Origin: Prorocentrum cordatum
Lineage: Eukaryota; Sar; Dinophyceae; Prorocentrales; Prorocentraceae
Assembly (NCBI GenBank): GCA_963575745.1
Contig: CAUYUJ010009358.1
Location: 280,320 to 344,319, forward strand
Direction of reading: 5' to 3'
DNA: 64,000 nucleotides
In this document: piece after piece, positions 55,100-64,000 of the stretch
Layout of the letters: each line of letters opens with the position of its first letter
How positions within the stretch are numbered: position 1 is the first letter of the stretch
The notes under the pieces: model-generated
The model's input: the letters and a program-made list of their open reading frames with translations, nothing else
Databases searched by the model: none
Told to the model about the DNA's origin: nothing
Position numbers and translations under genes: made by a program

Positions 55100-55555
55100 T
55101 GTTGAACATCCGTGTTGCGGAACCTTGTGTTTTTGTGAGTTTTTTGGACGCGCGATTTTGAAATCCTTCCGAAACCGATGGGTTTTGAAGGATTTCGGCG
55201 TACGCGCGCGACGACGCGCGCGTCTGCACTTCGTCCCGTTTTTTGCAGGGGATTCTCGCGACGGCACACGCGCAAGGGCGTTCGACAGATTTCGACATGC
55301 GCGCGCGACGCCCGTTTGGTAGTGAAAATCTTGAACAAAACCAATGGTTTTCTTAAGATATCGCAAGAGCTCGCGCCTAAGCTTTTTTAGCAAATCAGTG
55401 TTACGAAACCCTATAATTTTTGTATGTTTTTTGGAAAGGAAACTCGATTGCGAAATCCTTCCGGCACCGAAGGTTTTTGAAGGATTTCGGCATGCGCGCG
55501 CGACGACGCGCGCGTGTGCACTTCGTCCCATTTTCGACAAGGGATTCGTGAACAA
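55100..55555. repeat. Two direct copies of a hairpin-rich unit, period about 290 bp
   Basis: GAAATCCTTCCGAAACCGAT and GAAGGATTTCGGCGTACGCG at 55158-55207 recur at 55456-55505. Each copy contains the inverted pair GAAATCCTTC/GAAGGATTTC and the palindrome CGCGCGCGACGACGCGCGCG, then GCACTTCGTCCC. Confidence 0.8.
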
Positions 55556-56307
55556 GTGTTATGTTAGAAAAAAATGTCACCGCATAGTGTTTTTTACAAG
55601 GGAACCTCAGGGGGGGGAAACCGGCCTAGCTGGGATGGTATGTTTTCATATTTAGGATGGACGAGTGTGCATATATATATATATATACATACAAGACTTG
55701 AAGCTCGCTGCGCTTCGCTTGAAAGTCTTGGTATAGTGCATGGTGGGAGTGAGGCGTTGGCCGAAGGCGGCCGTTGGGCTGTGCAAGGAAGTGTGCGCAG
55801 GGCCGAGAACTGGACGAACATCGCAAGACACGCCGGCACGAGGACGACGGGGGCGCGCGCGCGCACGCGCGCGCGCGGGTGGGCGTGCGCGTGCGAGGGT
55901 ACAGAAGGGCGGGTGCCATCACTAACGACAGGAAGAATTAGCCCGGAAGCTGTCCTAAGTTTCTCCTTCAATGTGTGTTACACTTCTTCGTCTCTGTCGT
56001 TTCAGGGCGCCGTGATTGCCTCTGAAGGTGTCCAGAGGGATGCTCTGGGAACGCGCATGCGAGAGATGAGGAGTGAGGGTTGCGGCGAGGGTCATTTATC
56101 GGTCCTCTGGCGCACAAAAAGTGGCCACGACGGTACTGGCAAGCGAGCGCGGTGCGGGCTCGCTGAGCAGGCGATCCTACTGGCGGGGGGGGAGTAGAGG
56201 GAGCGGTTGCCGGGCAAGTATCGCACCGGCACGAGTGCCGAGAAAAAGGAAGGCTAGCAGGGGCCAGCGGATGCGCGTGGAAGCGGCGTGCTGCAGACCG
56301 CACGTCA
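55556..56307. other. Downstream flank of the unknown minus-strand gene
   Basis: Contains (TA)n at about 55670-55690, alternating GC at 55850-55880 and one copy of the 13-mer CCGGAAGCTGTCC at 55943-55955. No gene is supported. Confidence 0.5.
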
Positions 56308-57144
56308 ATTATTCGCCCTCTTGGCGGGCTTCTTCGCGACGGCACCGCCGACGGCGGCCGCCGCCGGGCGCTTCTTGACGGACGCGGGGGCGGCCGGCGC
56401 CTTGGCGGTCAGGGCAGAAGGGACGGTGTCCACCATGGCCGTGTTCGGGTCACACGTGGTCCACGTGATGAACTGCGGGCACTTCTTCTGCAGGCTGCGC
56501 AGCGGCGCGAGGATCTTCTCGGGGATGTTCTTGGCGACGACGACGCAGAAGTTGTGCAACTCCTTGACCGTGCGGTCGGTGCCGTCGAGCATCTTGAAGG
56601 ACCGAGCGAGCTGGACACGGTTCTGGTTGCGGACGCTGGAGACTGTGAAACCGTTGTGTTTCCCCGTCGGCGGCACGACGAAATCGGCTTCGATGTAGCT
56701 GTGCTGGAGTAGGTCTGCGGTGGTCTGCAGCACGTGCTTCTGCGCGTTGGCTGTGGCGCGGGCGGACTGGCCGAATGCCGCGTGGACGTGGGCCCAGCTC
56801 GGATTCGGGCTGCCCTTGCTGAGCGCCCTGGTGAAGCCACGCTGCGCGATCTGGGCGCCAGCGGGGGCCTCGTCCAAGTCGTGGACGGCGACGGCGCCCT
56901 TCCACAGCGTGGTGAGGCCGTGGGTCTTGCGCTCCTCGCGGAAGCGCAAGCTCGCGCCGTCGGCGATGGTGACGCGGACCCCGTTCGCTTTCTTCTTGTT
57001 GATGTCAAGGAGCTCGATGTGGATGTGTTCCGTGTAGAGCGACACGTAGTCGCGGTTCTTCCCCGCGTCTGCCGCCTTCGCAGTGGTGGCTGCGGTCTGC
57101 TCCGGGGCGTACTCGTAAGTCGCGTTCGAGCTCTTCGGGGCCAT
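56305..57144 (-). CDS. Unrecognised 279-residue protein with basic, NLS-like tail
   Basis: An intact minus-strand frame with strong codon bias. The first ATG at 57375 lies in low-complexity sequence. The ATG at 57144 (CTCGCCATGG) has a better context and begins MAPKSSNATYEY, so I take it as the start. The body is non-repetitive: KNRDYVSLYTEHIHIELLDI, then GLTTLWKGAVAVHDLDEA, then RSFKMLDGTDRTVKELHNFC and CVVVAKNIPEKILAPLRSL. The C-terminus, KKRPAAAAVGGAVAKKPAKR, has the spacing of a bipartite nuclear localisation signal. There is no signal peptide or membrane segment. I recognise no family. It is on the same strand as the Helitron genes 1.2-6 kb upstream, and copies of the 13-mer GGACAGCTTCCGG (minus-strand reading) lie on both sides of it. 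Both observations would fit a gene belonging to, or carried by, a mobile element, but that is inference. A single-exon nuclear DNA- or chromatin-associated protein is the simplest guess. Confidence 0.6.
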   Translation of the reverse strand: MAPKSSNATYEYAPEQTAATTAKAADAGKNRDYVSLYTEHIHIELLDINKKKANGVRVTIADGASLRFREERKTHGLTTLWKGAVAVHDLDEAPAGAQIAQRGFTRALSKGSPNPSWAHVHAAFGQSARATANAQKHVLQTTADLLQHSYIEADFVVPPTGKHNGFTVSSVRNQNRVQLARSFKMLDGTDRTVKELHNFCVVVAKNIPEKILAPLRSLQKKCPQFITWTTCDPNTAMVDTVPSALTAKAPAAPASVKKRPAAAAVGGAVAKKPAKRANN

Positions 57145-58350
57145 GGCGAGCTGGGACGCGCGGCGGGGGGGGGCTGCCGAGTGGGCGGCCGGACGTTGGT
57201 GAGCGCAAAGCTGCTTGAGGAGCTGCGGGCCAGATGCTGCGGGGAGCTCGGGGTTGTCCGCGGGCGGCGGGGCGACTGGTATTGGCGCGGAAGCTGTCCG
57301 GAGAATGTCTGTGGCAGTGTGTGCGCACGGGGAGCCACAACGATTTTGTGCATTGCCGCGCTGGGGTTGCATCATTGGGAGTGCACAATCAGGCGCAGGC
57401 AGAATCGGTGGAAAACAATCGAATGGCGGGCTGCCTGCAATCGCGCAGGGAGGAAAATTAATTTGGGCCCCGAGCCGGAGACGTGCGCCCGCCGAATCTG
57501 CCCGGAAGCTGTCTCAGAAATCGCTGTCCCAAGGCGGGTCCAAGTTGTCGTTCGGCTGCCATGGAGGGGGGGGGGATTGGCTAGTGAAATCCCCCGGAAG
57601 CTGTCCCGAGAGTTGCCTTGCCGTTGGGCGTGGAATTTCTCTGGCTGTCCTGGAGGTAGGTTACTGCCCTGGGAGTCGCCCAGACAATGCCAATCGGGAC
57701 AAAACAACTGACGATTATGTACCCCTTTGCCCGCGAGGTGGGGCGCCCAAAAAATCGTGCGGCACACGTGCCAAGCGCATTTGGGATGGCCGTGTAAACA
57801 GCCAGGCGCGCCTCAATGGAGAGGGTTGTTTTTGTTTGGCATCGGGGGAAGAGGATTCCCCTGGAAGCCCCCGAAACCGATGTCCATGTCATCGGCACCA
57901 TGTTCGTTCCGATGTTCCACGAGGGTGTTGATTGCGCCGGAAGCTGTCCTAAAAATGCTGCGTTCTCTTTCTGCTGCCCCCCCCCGTTTGCTCTTGCTCC
58001 TGCCTGTTCCCTCCTCCTCCCCCCTCCTCTTCTTCGTATCATTTCCCTTCCTTTTCCGGATTCGCCTGGAAGCTCCCGAGAAGCGATTCCCATATGAGCG
58101 GCACCATGTTGCCATGTCTGGTCCGATGGTCCACGAAGGTGTGGATTGCGCCGGAAGCTGTCCTACAAATGCTGCTTCTCCTTTGCTCTTGCTCCTGCCT
58201 GCCCTCCTCCTCCTCCTCCTCGTCGTCCTCCTCCGCCTCCTCGCCCTCTTTGCCGTCTTCCTTTCTCTCGTGCACGGCAGGCGCGTATTTTTTTGTTTGC
58301 GGGGTCATTCTGTCTGTCGGGTCTGCAAACAACTGCGCACGGGGCTGCGC
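57145..58350. promoter_or_regulatory. Upstream region with recurrent 13-mer and a 210-bp duplication
   Basis: CCGGAAGCTGTCC occurs exactly at 57594-57606, 57937-57949 and 58151-58163, and with one mismatch at 57287-57299 and 57502-57514. A further exact copy lies downstream of the gene at 55943-55955. The last two upstream copies are within a direct duplication of about 210 bases (57840-58005 and 58060-58205), which includes TGATTGCGCCGGAAGCTGTC in one copy and TGGATTGCGCCGGAAGCTGT in the other. No gene is seen in this stretch. A role as protein-binding sites is inference. Confidence 0.45.
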
Positions 58351-58938
58351 TCAGACGACCTCGGCGACCTTGCGCCGGGCCAAGCGCGTCCAGAGAGCCC
58401 GACGCTCTGCGAAATACAGTGCGCGCAATGACAGCACGAAGCCATCGCGGATATCGTCTGGCCAGTGCGAGGCACGGGCGCGCTTTCGCGACCGAGATAA
58501 ATTGGACCCGATCTCGCAAACCATGCTCTCTTCGGCAAAGCCGCAGCTACGCAGGTGAGCCATGCCGATCAATTCGGCCGCCCGCTTGCCTGTCGGCCCC
58601 CACTGGGATGCCATTTCTGCGAACGCGGCGTCGCACATTAATGCATCGCGCCGGTCCAATGTGTTTTGCATGCGGGAGGATGGCGTCTTCTTCTTCTTGC
58701 CCATGAGCCCGCTGGGGAACCCGCGCAATCCTAGCAAAACGCGTGTCCCAGGGCCAGGATATATCTGCCTCCTTTCGCAGAGCCGCGCGATGATAGACGT
58801 GCCTGAGAGCTTGCGCGACAAAGCATTCCGGTGGAACGCATTGAGAATCTGCATGGCCACAAACGGACCTACCTGGCATGGCAGCGTGGATCCGCGGCCC
58901 GCTCGCGCAGGCCCCCGCGATGGCGGCTTGGAGAACAT
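58351..58938 (-). CDS. Unrecognised ORF of 195 codons
   Basis: Begins MFSKPPSRGPARAGRG two bases after the stop of the preceding ORF, in a different frame. It contains FVAMQILNAFHRNALSRKLS, a Lys run in LMGKKKKTPSSRMQ, and KRAAELIGMAHLRSCGFAEE. There are no repeats and the composition is less GC-biased than the flanks. It could be the 3' part of one gene whose 5' part is 58941-59735, joined by splicing or separated by a frameshift. No family is recognised. Confidence 0.4.
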   Translation of the reverse strand: MFSKPPSRGPARAGRGSTLPCQVGPFVAMQILNAFHRNALSRKLSGTSIIARLCERRQIYPGPGTRVLLGLRGFPSGLMGKKKKTPSSRMQNTLDRRDALMCDAAFAEMASQWGPTGKRAAELIGMAHLRSCGFAEESMVCEIGSNLSRSRKRARASHWPDDIRDGFVLSLRALYFAERRALWTRLARRKVAEVV

Positions 58939-58940
58939 GT

Positions 58941-59735
58941 CTAATGAAAAAGGGAGCCGTGCTTGGCATTGCGTAGCTTTCTTAAGGGCATCGGGGAAGG
59001 GGCCACGGGGCCTTGTGGGATGCTCGCCATAGCGAGCGGGCGGACCACGGAAACATCAGCGCGGGGGGTCCTGGGTGTGGGACGCGTCGGCGGCAGCCTT
59101 CCGTATGCGATTTCAAATGGGGTCTTACTAAGCAGCAATTGTCGCAGTCGTTCCAACCGAGGCAGAACCAAGACACATTTGCGAGGGATGTGAACGCCGT
59201 CGAGGACCGGCCATTGGATATGCTTCCAACCATTCCTGCGTCGAATTCGCAGCTTGATGTACCGGACACGAGGATGTGCCAGCGGAGTCTCATTCGCAAA
59301 AGATCCTATATTGTACCCGGTTCTTGCTTGTTTGCGGCTGTGGAGAATCCAACAAATAGCCGCGGCTTGGAGCATCATGTATATATCCATGTTCTCAGAT
59401 GTGAGCACGGCGGCGATTAACGCATCTCGAAGGCTCTGGGCCGACAAGTAAGACGAAAGGTGCTGTCGGAACCTCTCCACCAAACGTGGAAGTTTCACCT
59501 GGCGCGGTTGCGTCTGCACATAAGCGTATGCTATCAAGAACATGGCGAAAAAAGACCCGTGGTTGAGCCATACCTTACAAACGAATATGTTGAGCAGAAC
59601 TTGCGCGTGAGACGACGCCGCGCCAGTGACGATGTCCAGGAATATGTTGGTATAGTCGAAGCCTGATGCATAATTGTTGAACCCGTAATTCTTGATGTCC
59701 AGAACGCCTTTGGTGCTTCGGTGCACGAACTCAGA
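58941..59735 (-). CDS. Unrecognised coding segment fused downstream of the Helitron helicase frame
   Basis: This is residues 325-588 of a frame whose first part is the helicase. The text changes abruptly to an AT-richer protein (KGVLDIKNYGFNNYASGFDY, LDIVTGAASSHAQVLLNIF, AVLTSENMDIYMMLQAAAIC, KHIQWPVLDGVHIPRK, TPFEIAYGRLPPTRPTPR) ending at 58941. It lacks helicase motifs IV-VI. It has hydrophobic and aromatic segments but no clear transmembrane signature and no motif I recognise. It may be a separate gene captured by, inserted into or read through from the Helitron. The lower GC suggests a different history. Confidence 0.4.
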   Translation of the reverse strand, partial: SEFVHRSTKGVLDIKNYGFNNYASGFDYTNIFLDIVTGAASSHAQVLLNIFVCKVWLNHGSFFAMFLIAYAYVQTQPRQVKLPRLVERFRQHLSSYLSAQSLRDALIAAVLTSENMDIYMMLQAAAICWILHSRKQARTGYNIGSFANETPLAHPRVRYIKLRIRRRNGWKHIQWPVLDGVHIPRKCVLVLPRLERLRQLLLSKTPFEIAYGRLPPTRPTPRTPRADVSVVRPLAMASIPQGPVAPSPMPLRKLRNAKHGSLFH

Positions 59736-60892
59736 TGGCGACTCGAAAGTGTGGCCTCGGCCTCGCACCCGAGGGCGTGGGCCCGACTGTGGCCCGCATG
59801 GGGCGGTAAGAGCATTCATGGGCCGGCTGCAGGTTTGTAGCACGCAGCAGAAAGGAAATTCGTGTCCGTATCCGACGAAGGTCTTCGGGACGTATGTGTC
59901 CGGGCAACGATCGGCGAGTGCGCGCAGCAATGCAATAACGGCGTCCCACGCTGCTTTTCTTGCAGAAGGGAATTCATCCCACTGGATCAAAGTGGCCTTG
60001 CAAATTGTAATGGTTTGGGCCGACGTCATTGATAAAGAGCACGTGAGTTCGGCGTCGTCGTGCACTGGAACGGCGAAGGCGGGATGTGCCGTGGTGCCGT
60101 GAGGCTGCAAGAGGGCGGCCTGCCCTGTGGTAGCCACGTTGAGTACCTGGTGCCCATCGGCTTCGAGAGCTTGCGTGAGGCAGGTAGCCAACGTAGTCTT
60201 CCCTGTGCCCGCGCGGCCTTCCACAAACACGAAGGCTTCGCGACGCCGGCGGCAGCAAGTGAGAATGTGGTCGCAAGCTGTGCGTTGCCCGGGGCATTGG
60301 CGAATGCGGGCGAGCAGAGCGGTCGTCGGGGTGGGGGTAGGCGTTGTAGTATCTGAGGGGGGCCCTGCGGTAGCATCGGCGGGAGCCCCGTCAGTGATCT
60401 CGCCCAGCTTCCAATTTTCGTCGCTGTTGCCGTTCTGCAGCCAGGTGGCTCGCAGCAGGACCATGCAATTTTTCTGGGCGGCGCGGGCGCCGAGACCTCG
60501 GTCCAGGAAGTCCTTCATAAGCGGTCGTTCGTACTTGCGGTAGAGAGACGCGGGGGCGGCATCTTGTTCGAGTAGAACCAGGAACGCGAAGCGAAGTTGG
60601 GCTGCAGTGTACCGGAGCGCAATGAGCTCGTCGAGCACGGCGTGGGCTTCGTCGTCGCGGACGAATTGGCCCGTGGCCCGTAGCGTCTCCTCGTAAGTAG
60701 GATGCACCTTGCCGTTGTGCGTCCTGCAATCGGCAAGGGACGCCTTGGGAAAGTTCAGCAGGATGTGTCAGAGGTAGAAGACGTCGCCTTGCTTCGGGAA
60801 CTTCATCTCGAGGCGGCACAACGGGGGCTCGCCACGCAGCCTCGGGTACACGAAGAACTGTTTTGGCGGATGGGGCGCGGTCCAACACGGCA
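59736..60892 (-). pseudogene. Helitron PIF1-type helicase, truncated and interrupted
   Basis: PIF1-family helicases unwind DNA 5'-3' and drive rolling-circle Helitron movement. Reading on the minus strand, VYPRLRGEPPLCRLEMKFPK and QGDVFYL precede a TGA at 60768-60770, where related proteins have Arg (CGA to TGA is a single transition). Then follow HILLNFPKASLADCRTHNGK and HPTYEETLRATGQF. Walker A is GRAGTGKTT at about 60216, motif Ia is ATTGQAALL followed by GTTAHPAF, and Walker B is IQWDEF near 59980. Motif III is poorly kept (VGYGHEFPF) and everything after it is missing, replaced near 59735 by unrelated sequence. The GTG at 60707 is not a real start. The copy cannot make a functional helicase. 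Confidence 0.75.
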
Positions 60893-63144
60893 GCGGCCTG
60901 CGATGGGCACGATGGGGACGTCATGTAGGTTTCAAAATACTCGCGGTAGGCCAATGCGTCGAACGGTGGACCCGCGGGTCGGTAGAAGTACCGTTGAAGT
61001 GGTGACACGTGGGCTTCAAGCGCATTGGCCTCCTCTCCTTCCGCGAAAACAATCCATTGTTGTCCGGGCAGGTGCGCGGGCAAGCAGACGACGTGCGGCC
61101 ATCTGTCGTAGGTGTTGTATCCGAACATGCGCCATGCTGCCTCCGTTGCGCACAGATACCTGCCTTTGAGCCACTCGGAAATCTCGTCGGCAATCTTCGC
61201 ATCTAGCGTGACGTCGTAGTTCGTCTTGGAAGGGCCTTTGAACAAATATTTGTATAGGTATTCGAAGAGTTCCACCGTCGCTGCGTACTTGACGTTGGCG
61301 CGCCCCTCCCAGAGTTGAAGCGCCACGGGGCTGTATTCGACGATGAGCCGATTGAGGCAGACGTCGCGTTTCCCGTACATGGCCCGGCCAGATCGGCAAT
61401 TCGGGCAGTGGCCGCCGCATGGTCGCCGCCGGTGGTGGGGGCAGCCGCGCGCGTCGAAGACCGTGTCGTCCGAAAACGGCCAGGGGCATCCTTTCACGCA
61501 GTCTTGAGCGGGGTCTTGAGGGTGGCAAGAACGGTTGCAGCTGTGGACCATGTGGCGAAGGACGAGTTCGCGGAGTCGTCCGTCTTCGCGGGGTAGCTCA
61601 CAGGAGATGAGAAGGTCGACCTCGTCCGGAGTGGCGGGCGGGTTGAGGACAGCCAGAGCGATGTGCGCATGTGGAAGGCCGCGGAGCTGGCACTCGATCA
61701 CTTTGATGAGGTAACGGCGAGCCCCGCGGAAAGAATCCTTCAAGAAAGCGAAGATCTTCTGCAGCCGGTCGTGAAAGACGCGGACGACGATGTCGGGTCT
61801 GTCGGCGGCGGTTTGTCCGCGGTGCAGTTGACCCACAATCTCTGGCCAGTAGGGGTTGCAAGTCAACGTGATGAAGAACGACGGCGGGCCTTTGCGTCGC
61901 GCCAGCTCCAGGGCGTCAACGCGCAGTCGGCGAAGATGGCGAGGTGATCCTGGGACGCTCGATGGCAGAACGTACTGTTTGCCAACCGTTCCGGCCTTGG
62001 CGGGGTCGTTGGCGAGCACCTCGCAGAGCTCCTGGCGAGTGGCGCTACGCTGTCGTTGTTGATGACGGATGTGGGAGAACCTCTCGTCTTCCATGCGCGT
62101 GAACATGTTGATGAGCCGCTCGTTGAGCAGCCGTCCGCAAAGGTGCATGTGGGGGAGTCGGAGCAATTGTTGGCGATACCACCACATCTGTGTTACCTTG
62201 TGGCCGGTGGCGCTGATGACGTCTGTACTCCAGCCGCGGCCGCCGAACGGGTACCACAGGGGGTAACTCAAGGGTTCGTAAAACGGGCTCAGCGGGTGCA
62301 AGTAGGACGGCGTGTCGTGGCGCTTGTATGTGAAGACGATGGACCTTTTGTTGCGGTCAGGGGTGGGGTCGACGTCCAGTATTCCAGCCACTTCGTTGAC
62401 TCCCTCGTGCCACTCCAAGATGATATTCGCGTCTGCTGCTTGTTTGGACTGGCGGGCCAAACGCTGAATCATACGCATGTGGGCATTTCTCGGCACTATG
62501 AGCTGTTCGAGTTGCTTGGTGGTCTGCTTGTTGAGGCCGTGCGCCGCGGCGGTGACGAAGCGGTCTTGCGGATCGTGCACCAGGTATCGCAGAGGGACCT
62601 GGTCTGCCATAGAGAATACGCGTCGGTAAATCGTCCCATGGATACGGATGATGTTTGCTGGCCGGCGGGCGTCTCCGAATCGGAGCTCTTTGTCTCCAGT
62701 GCTGCACTGGATTTCGTGTTGTGCGAGGGCGAAGAGGCTGTTGTGCCGCCTGGACCGCGCCGTGAAGCCAGTGCACCGAAGCTCGTTGGTGGTGGTGTCG
62801 TACATCTTGTCTCCGCGGTCGTCTGTGAGCGGCCAATGGGAGGCGAAGATCTCGCAGAGGGGTTTGTCGGGGCATTGGAAATAGGTGTCAAAGTTGACGA
62901 AGTACTTCCCGGCATTACAACAGAACGTTTTGGACTCCGAGTTGAACAAAAGTGCGCCGCAGTGGTCGCATTGGGTGGACATGTCCCCCAAAGAAATGGA
63001 GGCGAGGGTCGACGGTGGGCGGCCGCCGTGGGGGGCGGGCGCGGCACAGTTGAAGCAAACTGGGCCAACCCGCTTCAGGGCCCGCTGTGGAAACATGTCG
63101 GTGGGCCAGCAGACGCCGCACCTGGAGCAGACGATGTCGGTATG
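60893..63144 (-). pseudogene. Helitron Rep (HUH endonuclease) domain
   Basis: The N-terminal part has CXXC pairs (VCFNC, then QCDHCGALLFNSESKTFCCN) as in the usual Helitron zinc-finger segment. The Rep nuclease follows: motif 1 PSFFITLTCNPYWPEI (about residue 406 of the 63096 ORF), the metal-binding HUH motif GLPHAHIAL (His476 and His478) and the tyrosine motif EYLYKYLFKG with two Tyr four residues apart (613 and 617), all intact. YLCATEAAWRMFGYN matches the conserved segment after it. HUH Rep nicks one strand and holds it through the tyrosine during rolling-circle transposition. The frame is open for 735 codons, then shifts near 60890, so the helicase is out of frame. The ATG at 63096 is probably internal, since the cysteine-rich frame continues upstream to about 63144. 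Confidence 0.85.
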
Positions 63145-63148
63145 CTGT

Positions 63149-63418
63149 CTAATGCCCGCTACGCTGAAGCGCGGCTCTTGTGCAGGTCAAACATTTGCGG
63201 GTACTTCGTCGCCACTGGTCCGGCGCGTACTCAGCCTGCGCGAGCTCTGTCCCGCAGCTGGCGCAGGGCCGTAGAAGTACAGGGGCATTAGCGGTGGAGC
63301 AGCACTCCTTGCATCGGGCTGTCCGAGATGAAGAGTGCAACTGCGTGGCGGAAAAGGCAGACGTGTCCAAGCATCGATGGCATTGCGTGCAAGTCAAGGT
63401 TGAGCGCTTCGGTGGCAT
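63149..63418 (-). pseudogene. N-terminal zinc-finger extension of the Helitron protein
   Basis: Starts at MPPKRSTLTCTQCHRC (ATG at 63418). LDTSAFSATQLHSSSRTARC followed by KECCS resembles a Stc1-like zinc finger (CXXC, FS..Q, CXXC). A second set of CXXC pairs follows (PCASCGTEL, KCLTCTR). The frame stops at 63149 after ALQRSGH. Removing one base near 63148 would continue it as IRQHTDIVCSRCGVCWP into the Rep frame, with two more CXXC pairs. So the protein had about four zinc modules ahead of Rep, and a one-base insertion now separates them. Confidence 0.65.
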
Positions 63419-63759
63419 TTGACGGCCGTCGCGCGATAAGGCTTGAGCCTGCAGCAGCGGCCGGCATGGCAGGAGGGACCATGGAGAGTGCGGGGGAGCG
63501 GTGTGGGGAGGTGGGAGGGAATGGGCAGGGGTAGTAAGAAGGGAAAGAGGAGAGCCGGTAGGCTCTGAAGACGGTCTCGGAAGGATACGGACCACCATTT
63601 GAGTATGAAGGCTAGATGAACATGTTGGGGCGCTTGTGGTATTTTGGAGGTGGAAGTCCGTCTGGGATTCGCGGTGCGAGGTAGCGTTCGGGAGAGGCGG
63701 TTAGGAAGAGCAGGAAGGAGAGCTGGTAGGCTTTTGTGGGAGATCGGGGGTGGTTCGGA
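63419..63759. other. 5' flank of the Helitron gene, no feature recognised
   Basis: Purine-rich on the plus strand (AGGAAGGAGAGC words at 63535-63550 and 63705-63730 are similar). No gene is recognised. Confidence 0.4.
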
Positions 63760-64000
63760 GTGGCACTGGGGCCTCTTGCAATATGTAGGGGGGCTTTGGG
63801 GGCCTTTACGGGGCTTCGGGGCGTTCCAGGGGACCTCTTGGGGTCTCTTGGGAGCCTTTTGGGGGCCTCTTGGGGGCTTTGGGGGGTGTTTTCAGAGCCT
63901 TCTGGAATCCTTGCAGGTGTTCTTGGGGGCCTTTGGGGGCCTCTTGGGGCCTGTTGGGGACCTTTTGGGCCTCTTTGGGGGCTGCTTGGATGCCGTATTG
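63760..64000. repeat. Degenerate decamer array (GGCCTCTTGG-like), reaches window end
   Basis: Units GGGGGCCTCTTGG, GGGGCTTTGGG and similar are the reverse complement of the array at 2690-3200. The array continues beyond the window. Confidence 0.75.

Larger units (their letters stand above)
59736..63418 (-). mobile_element. Helitron, autonomous type but decayed
   Basis: Zinc fingers, Rep and helicase occur in the standard Rep-Hel order on the minus strand. At least three lesions break the frame (one-base insertion near 63148, frameshift near 60890, TGA at 60768), and the helicase is truncated. The 5'-TC and 3' hairpin-CTRR termini could not be located by eye, so true element borders are unknown. 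Confidence 0.8.

Noticed and set aside
60515-60736. Separate start of the helicase gene near 60707
   Set aside because: The codon is GTG and recognisable helicase-linker sequence continues upstream of it, past the TGA at 60768.

Overview
The window looks like nuclear DNA of a dinoflagellate. The evidence is a GC-rich, very repeat-dense sequence. The strongest single piece is a retroelement fragment at about 50.7-52.2 kb, whose CCHC finger and restriction-like endonuclease tail match the LINE family I know from Symbiodinium, Polarella and Prorocentrum. Gene fragments have strongly C/G-ending codons and are split by introns. No spliced-leader sequence, rRNA, convincing tRNA, operon or bacterial signal was found, so the assignment is inference.

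Genes are few and nearly all lie on the minus strand: a WRN-type 3'-5' exonuclease with a C-terminal helix-turn-helix domain (about 17.5-19.0 kb), short exon-like stretches (16.8-17.04, 26.96-27.10 and 33.07-33.12 kb), the last exon of an HpcH/HpaI aldolase-like protein (42.31-42.84 kb), an unrecognised 279-residue basic-tailed protein (56.3-57.1 kb), two adjacent unrecognised ORFs (58.35-59.74 kb) and a decayed Helitron Rep-helicase (59.7-63.4 kb). The LINE fragment is the only recognised coding relic on the plus strand.

The rest is mostly mobile and tandem DNA. Layout: 0-5 kb small inverted-repeat elements and degenerate decamers; 6-10.9 kb tandem repeats and a large hairpin; 11.2-14.4 kb a satellite of about 159 bp in some 20 copies; 16-28 kb gene fragments mixed with six copies of a GC-rich fold-back element and microsatellites; 20-34 kb short terminal-inverted-repeat elements of one family (called T here); 34.7-40.2 kb several other inverted-repeat families; 43.7-50.7 kb two long T-family elements in opposite orientation, each carrying a tandem array; 50.7-55.6 kb LINE relic, minisatellites and (GAC)n; 56-63.5 kb the protein-coding block with the Helitron.

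Most striking are (i) the T family, about ten loci whose ends each contain a small palindrome, two of which have swallowed satellite arrays of 1.2-3.4 kb; (ii) a 13-base motif repeated six times around the unknown 279-residue gene; (iii) fold-back elements that abut or lie between exons; and (iv) a Tc1/mariner-like family of four TA-flanked short elements. Long open frames through the 90-bp array and the trinucleotide runs are artefacts of repeat length and are not annotated as genes.
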